Positions 20,959 through 25,599 of a stretch of 25,599 bases of DNA are shown piece by piece. The notes under the pieces are model-generated. The model had not been told where the DNA came from. It saw only the letters and a program-made list of their open reading frames with translations, and did not search any database. Origin of the DNA: Grammothele lineata (taxonomy: Eukaryota > Basidiomycota > Agaricomycetes > Polyporales > Polyporaceae); the NCBI GenBank assembly GCA_002150815.3, contig NDFF03000392.1, forward strand, positions 1 to 25,599. Direction: 5' to 3'. Position 1 is the stretch's first letter. The number at the start of each line of letters is the position of its first letter. The position numbers were made by a program, and so were the translations under genes.

Positions 20959-21450
20959 CGGAGCGTTCAATTCCAGCAGCCCAACCACGCCTAGTAAACG
21001 TCTGCTGAGAATGCTACCATCAGCGCGGAGAGTCCGCGACCAGCAAGGGCATTCCATGTACGCTTCAATTTGCCTCAGCACAACTTTTCAGCCATCAAGA
21101 TAGAGCAGCTGAAACTAACTGGCGAGGTTTACAAGCCGTATAAAGGGATGCGTGGAACGTTGCAGGGCGATATCGAGTGGAGATGGTAATTATTGAATAC
21201 TCCGCATATATAGCTATCCTCTTTGCGGGAATGTTCCAACACAGGATGGACGAAAAGATCGCTTGGCACGAAAAATGGCAGCATTAGGAATACTTTTATG
21301 CTCTAAAGACTATACGAAGATAAAATGTGAGAGATGGCAGGATCATGACAACGGGGCGTAAAAATGAACAACCGCAACCCTTTTCCTGCCTTCCCTCCGC
21401 CACGACTGTCTGCTAGTCTTCGGGAGTGTCGAGCATTGTCCGACCAGCGA
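20959..21450. other. Convergent intergenic region
   Basis: Lies between the 3' ends of the coiled-coil gene and the ribosomal protein gene. It may contain a last exon of the former (20959-21103, in phase through a GTTAAG donor and TAG acceptor; it reads GAFNSSSPTTPSKRLL). The remainder shows nothing but short A/T-rich tracts. Confidence 0.35.
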
Positions 21451-22685
21451 TCAATGAGCAGACCTCAAGACCTTGTTGAAGATCCTGTCAACCTTCGCCC
21501 AATCGACAACCGTCCAGAAGCGCTTCATATACTCCTCCTTGCCCCAAACACCGTACCCCGCGCTCACCCAGGCGTGCACGTGCACGGAGACGCAGAGGAG
21601 GGGGTAGAGCGTCGCCCCGAGCTTCTTCGGATCGAGCCTGCTGGGGTCGGCGCGGGTGGCATGAGTGTTCCTAGGGGTAGGATAATGCGTCGACATCGTC
21701 CTCGCGGGAGTATGAGGGTCAATGGGAGGCAGTCCACCAAGAAGGGCACCGGACAGCGGCGAGCTCGCCAGGGGAGGCGTGGATGAGGACGAAGGGGCGA
21801 CGTGAGGGTCTGAGGGGGTAGTGAAGCTCGGCGCCTGGCCGCCCTGCTCAATGAGCGTGAGCGTAGGCTGGCCGACGGCGTGGACCCACTCCTCGAGTGC
21901 GGGTGAGGAAGCTGAGGACTGTACGAGCAGTGTACCAGCCCCGAAGGTAGGCACAATGGCGAGCTGGGCGTCGCGGTCGGTGACGAGCCACATCCAGCCC
22001 GAGGAGAACATGCCTAGAGTTGCGGCACTGAAGCTGGACTGGAACTGCGCCAGAGAGCCGTATTGATATATAATGCGCTTTTGCAGGTCTGTGCCAAGGA
22101 GTGCATCTTCATGTGACGTAGCGTCCGCTGGAGGAGGTTTCTGCAGGCTGCATGAGCGGGGAGAGGGTGTGACTTGTCATAACGAAATACGCACTAGACC
22201 CTCCAAGAAGAACGAATTGTTCAGTGCTTCCGACGCATAATTAAACTCAAGGACCTTGTTAGGGTCTCGGGCGGCATCGACGATGGTCTGGACGATGCCC
22301 TTGTTCTCAAGTGCCGTGCCTACGAATTGCCAGCCAGGAGCTCAGCACGCTGCGTCGCGCAACGGACGAAACTAGACTGTGTACATACCTCGGACCGTAA
22401 TAGTTCAGTATTGATTGTGCATCCAAATTGGATGCACAATCAGTACTGAAGCTGCTCTCGGACCTGGTCGTTCAGCCTGTCCAGAAGCCCCTTCTGGTAG
22501 TCCTCCGCAATCATATTGAGCGTATGGGGTGGCAGAAACGTCCCGAGCCCCTCCTCGACGGGATACGAGAGCGTCCGAGGTCGATGTAGAGCTCTTGACC
22601 GGACGCGACATGAGCGTGCGCACGCTGAGGCAGCGCGCACAACGCGCGACGTGCTTGCAGGGGCCCGGAGCGCAAACGCAGACAT
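21451..22685 (-). pseudogene. Mitochondrial small-subunit ribosomal protein with Fe/Mn-SOD-like domain (mS42/mS43 type), exon 1 disrupted
   Basis: Exon 1 starts at 22685 with an Arg/Ala-rich presumed mitochondrial targeting sequence, then RTLSYPVEEGLGTFLPPHTL and DYQKGLLDRLNDQVRE. Exon 2 is 22319-22195 (NKGIVQTIVDAARDPNKVLE) and exon 3 is 22140-21451 (FSSGWMWLVTDRD, VPTFGAGTLLV, SVHVHAWVSAGYGVWGKEEY). These match the fungal mitoribosomal proteins of the Rsm26/Mrp1 group, which keep the superoxide dismutase fold without the metal-binding motifs. Exon 1 hits a TGA at 22440-22442 inside an inserted palindrome. Reading only up to the first GGTCCGAG copy and then to exon 2 gives exact phase and the expected family sequence, while the 68 added bases shift the frame. 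So this copy is probably broken, unless cells have another way round it. Which of mS42 and mS43 it is, I cannot say. Confidence 0.75.
22389..22464. mobile_element. Short palindromic insertion flanked by 8-bp direct repeats
   Basis: A 47-bp near-perfect palindrome (22404-22450) has 23-bp arms, one mismatch and a single central base. It sits between two copies of CTCGGACC (22389-22396 and 22457-22464), with 7 and 6 extra bases between repeat and palindrome. The direct repeats look like an 8-bp target duplication, as made by hAT and some other DNA transposons. It interrupts exon 1 of the mitoribosomal protein gene. It may be a minimal foldback element or what remains after excision of something larger. 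Confidence 0.75.
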
Positions 22686-22759
22686 AGTCGGAGGGAAGAG
22701 TGAGGGAGACTACGGTCGGAACAGCACACACGAGAGAGCGGGAGCGTGAACATCTGGGT

Positions 22760-24283
22760 TATGGATCATATTCCGGCGGATTCCGCCGGAATCCGGCGGA
22801 TGATGGCGGATTAGACGCTGGCCCAGACGGGTGGCGTGAATTCCGTCTACAAGTGAAGGCGAATCCTTGAACGCAGCACAACTTAGGGGCGACTAAGTAG
22901 ATCCCCTAATAAAAGGTGCGTAAAGCGCGTTAGGGTACACCATCCATGACGCACACACACTCACGGCTCGCCGCCACTGCCATATGGGCCGCCGCGCTGG
23001 GCGCGCACGTCGCGCGACACTGTTGCGCGCCCTCGCGACTCGTTCCGGCCCCGACTTGTCAGCAAACACTCAAAAACGCGCTCGCACCGAGTCGCTCGCG
23101 ATAGCCCCTCCGTATCGTTAAGAGATTTCACTGTAACTATTAAATTACAGGGATATCCCTTCAGCTGTACATGTAATTAACTGAACGTGCAGAATCGACT
23201 TCATTAAATTGCGTGCATCACTTAAGGGATATACGTCTAGTACCCTGTTGTATGGGTAAATCCCTCAACTCGTATGTAGAATTAACTGTACATTGTACAC
23301 ATGGTAGATGTAAATCCATGAAGGTATACATAGATATCACTTCACTGCATCCTCTGCACTCAAATCTCTTAACGTCCACCCTCCCTTCACGGATTTCTCT
23401 GTACTCGCCTAGCCTGTTCTCTATTTATATATGCCTTAAGTGATATTCTTCTAGTGTCCGGCTGCACACAAAAATTCCCCAACCCGTACACGGAATCTAC
23501 TGTACTGTATGCCCGTGGATGGAAATCAGTCAAGGTAAATCTCTTCACCTGTATGTAGTATAGCCACCAGCAATTTCCCTTCAGGCAAATCCTCGCACTA
23601 CCGCCTTGACTAAATTGTGTCTATCTCTTAAGTGATATCCTCCTAGTGCTCTGTTGTACAGGGAAATCACTTAACCTCTTCACGGAATTCAATGCACTAT
23701 GTACGCATGGGTGGAAATACGTCAAGGCAAAGCTCTTAACTTGTATGTAGTGATACCATAAGTAACTTCTCTTCAGGCAAATCCATGTAGTCTCTGGACT
23801 AAATTGTGTCCATCCCTTAAGCAATATCCTTCTAGTACATCACTGTACATGGAAATCCCTTAACGTGTAGGCGCAATTATGTGTACTGCCATCTTAAGTT
23901 AATTATGTTTACCCCTTAAGTGATATCCTTCTAATGTGCGCCGTACATAGAAATCTCTCAACTCGCACATGGAATTAACTGTACGTCACACGCGCAGAGG
24001 TAAATCCGTCAAGACATACACGGATTTCACTCTACTGCTCCCTTTACGTTCAAATCCCTTAATGCCCACTATATCTTCACGCAATTACTAGTACTAACTC
24101 TGTCACTTCTCATGATTGCATCTACTACTATCTCTCAAGTGAAATTCTTCTTGTGCCCCGCCGTACGGGGCAGGCGCGGCGCGGGGCGCCGCCCGCGCGC
24201 GCGCGGGCCACGGTCGCGGGGTCGCGTGACCGTCCGGGAGGATAAGCGCCGATCCGCCGGATTCCGGCGGATCATGATCCATA
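22760..24283. mobile_element. 1.5-kb non-autonomous element with palindromic inverted ends and AT-rich repeat interior
   Basis: The left end begins TATGGATCAT and the right end closes with its reverse complement ATGATCCATA. Both ends are followed inward by CCGCCGGAATCCGGCGGAT-type palindromes; the left end carries an extra ATTCCGGCGGATT. GGT flanks both sides (22757-22759 and 24284-24286), a possible 3-bp target duplication. The margins are GC-rich; the interior from about 23110 is AT-rich and repetitive. No ORF above 76 codons and no transposase are present. The element ends 75 bp upstream of the ribosomal protein gene's ATG, so it lies in its promoter. I cannot assign a superfamily: 3-bp duplications occur in PIF/Harbinger and CACTA elements, but the termini do not look like CACTA. 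Confidence 0.7.
23110..24170. repeat. AT-rich degenerate tandem array, monomer of about 190 bp
   Basis: The anchor CTTAAGTGATATCCTTCTAGTG recurs, with changes, at about 23221, 23435, 23627, 23816, 23915 and 24134 (the last as CTCAAG). Two neighbouring spacings are 192 and 189 bp, and these units also share AAATTGTGTCTATC, TCAGGCAAATCC and GGAAATC...CTTAAC blocks in order. Other spacings (214, 99 and 219 bp) show truncation and divergence. No coding potential. It forms the core of the surrounding inverted-repeat element. Confidence 0.7.
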
Positions 24284-25599
24284 GGTCGGGAGTTCATGAA
24301 GTCGGCGGCGAGGACTGCGTCGCGGTCATGTGACGAACGCGCGCCGCGTCACTGCAAAAAATCACGCGACGTCATCATCGTATCATCCAAGTGCCCTTCC
24401 TCTGCCTTCTTCGCCCTCCTCTTCGCTCATGTCCTCGATCTCCAGCCTGAAGCCCTTCGCCCTGACGCGTCCACCCTGCCTGCCCACAGATATATAAATA
24501 TCCTCAAGTGCACTCGACCCTCACTTGACACTTTGCCTTCGCCTTTCATGAACTGCCCCAGCTGGCCCCCGCCCTGTGACCCCCGGCTTCTCGCCGCCTC
24601 TCCCGCTTTGGCGCCGCTTCTTTGCTTTGCCCATGCCAAGTCTTTGTGGTACGTCAGCCCACTTCTCTGTCGACGAGTATGTACACCCGTCTCTGATACC
24701 CGATATTCGCTCACTGGCCTCTGTCCTTTTCAACAACTCGACGAGGGCTTGGTTATCACACGCTTGATCATGCTAGTTGGACAGTTTTGAGGGTAGCTGG
24801 TGAGTGATATTCTTTCTAAGTTGACTATATGCGCGGATATTGCAGTGGGCGTTCGTTTGAATCTCTGCTGAGCGCATCGGACGCACCCCCGCGACTCGTG
24901 CCCACATTCTCCCCGCCCGCCCCACGAGTGTCAAAGTGCTTGCAATAGCGCATATATACGTCGTAGGTTGTTCCATTTCCAGGTATCCATTTAATCATTC
25001 CTCCACCGCTCGCGCGCACCAAGCAGGCTTCCTGCGCGACTTGGATTCGCTCACCTCATATCTACGTGCGTGCTACACCCCAGAGCAGCCTCAATGGCGT
25101 CAATGGATCCTGAACGAGCGGCCTCGTTTCCGCACCATATATGGTAACGCAAATGCATTCTCCTCGCGGCACGTCCGACCCGTCGCACGGCATGCCCGGC
25201 AGACATATCGCAGGCGATTCCGGCGATAGCAGTAACGATATCGCGTGTCCAGGTCCAGGGCGCAGTCCAAGGGCTGCATGTTCGATTTTGAGGGCCGTTG
25301 TTCGATTCCGAAGGCCGGGTTTGCTTTCGAGGACTTCGCGGGAGCAAAGAACATATGACGTAAGTGGCGTGCATCACACCAGCGGCAGCAAAGGCCGCGC
25401 GAGCGAGACAGCATGGACGGGACGACGCCCGCATAGTGTTGAAGTAGCTACTGTACATATGTACACTAGTGATAAAGGCCGTCTCCCGGGCTCAGAGACC
25501 TGTTCGCTAGTTAAGCGCCCGAAGGACGACGCGATCAATGGGCTGACGCCCAAAAGCATCGCCACCCTTCGTCAGCGCTGAACTCCCTTCGCGCAAACG
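24284..25599. other. Right-end region with no recognisable gene
   Basis: Short frames occur on both strands. Plus-strand examples are 24548-24790 (80 codons from an ATG) and 25141-25581 (146 codons); a minus-strand frame at 25022-24825 reads GGGMIKWIPGNGTTYDVYMRY. None resembles a family I know. The minus-strand piece looks most protein-like and could be one exon of a gene. Confidence 0.35.
24489..24500 (+). promoter_or_regulatory. TATA-like box
   Basis: GATATATAAATA lies about 50 bp upstream of an ATG at 24548, with a pyrimidine-rich stretch between them, as at many basidiomycete gene starts. The frame from that ATG is only 80 codons and unrecognised, so the gene it would serve, if any, is unknown. 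Confidence 0.35.

Noticed and set aside
23110..24170. CRISPR-like or telomeric array
   Set aside because: Units are long, diverged and without regular spacers; no telomere repeat tract is present, and the host is a fungus.

Overview
The window looks like nuclear DNA of a filamentous basidiomycete, most likely an Agaricomycete. Genes are split by GT-AG introns of about 51-73 nt, GC content is high, and the recognisable proteins fit: a KDZ-family transposase with an N-terminal cysteine cluster, a fungal TET/JBP-like 2-oxoglutarate dioxygenase, the oligosaccharyltransferase subunit DAD1/OST2, and a mitochondrial ribosomal protein with a degenerate Fe/Mn-SOD fold. I rebuilt the gene models by hand from splice signals and reading phase. 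Family assignments come from motif recognition, without database searches.

Layout. Positions 1-3868 hold two minus-strand genes of unknown function; the first runs off the left edge. Positions 4164-5772 hold a minus-strand TET/JBP-like dioxygenase. It is divergent from an eight-exon, apparently intact 1,130-aa KDZ transposase at 6291-10084. The pair shares an upstream region of about 520 bp. This arrangement (transposase plus DNA-base oxidase) fits the KDZ-TET/JBP association reported for mushroom-forming fungi. The two unknown genes lie on the same side and strand as the dioxygenase and may be cargo or neighbours. I found no terminal repeats for this element.

Positions 10085-14584 are gene-poor, with a very GC-rich simple repeat (about 10150-10335), scattered short ORFs and a few exon-like scraps. 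DAD1/OST2 (14585-15071, minus) follows, with an odd intron-1 acceptor. Positions 15072-17894 are non-coding as far as I can see. They contain a perfect 13-bp hairpin, a 396-bp PIF/Harbinger-like MITE with TTA target duplications, and a cluster of three hairpins. A coiled-coil, acidic/serine-rich gene occupies 17895-20958 (plus); one in-frame TAA lies inside what may be an 87-nt intron.

The mitochondrial ribosomal protein gene (21451-22685, minus) appears to have been hit twice. A 47-bp near-perfect palindrome between 8-bp direct repeats sits in exon 1 and introduces a stop and a frame change. A 1,524-bp element with inverted termini and 3-bp direct repeats lies 75 bp upstream of the start codon, and its interior is an AT-rich array of diverged repeats of about 190 bp. 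The last 1.3 kb has a TATA-like box and short ORFs but no recognisable gene.
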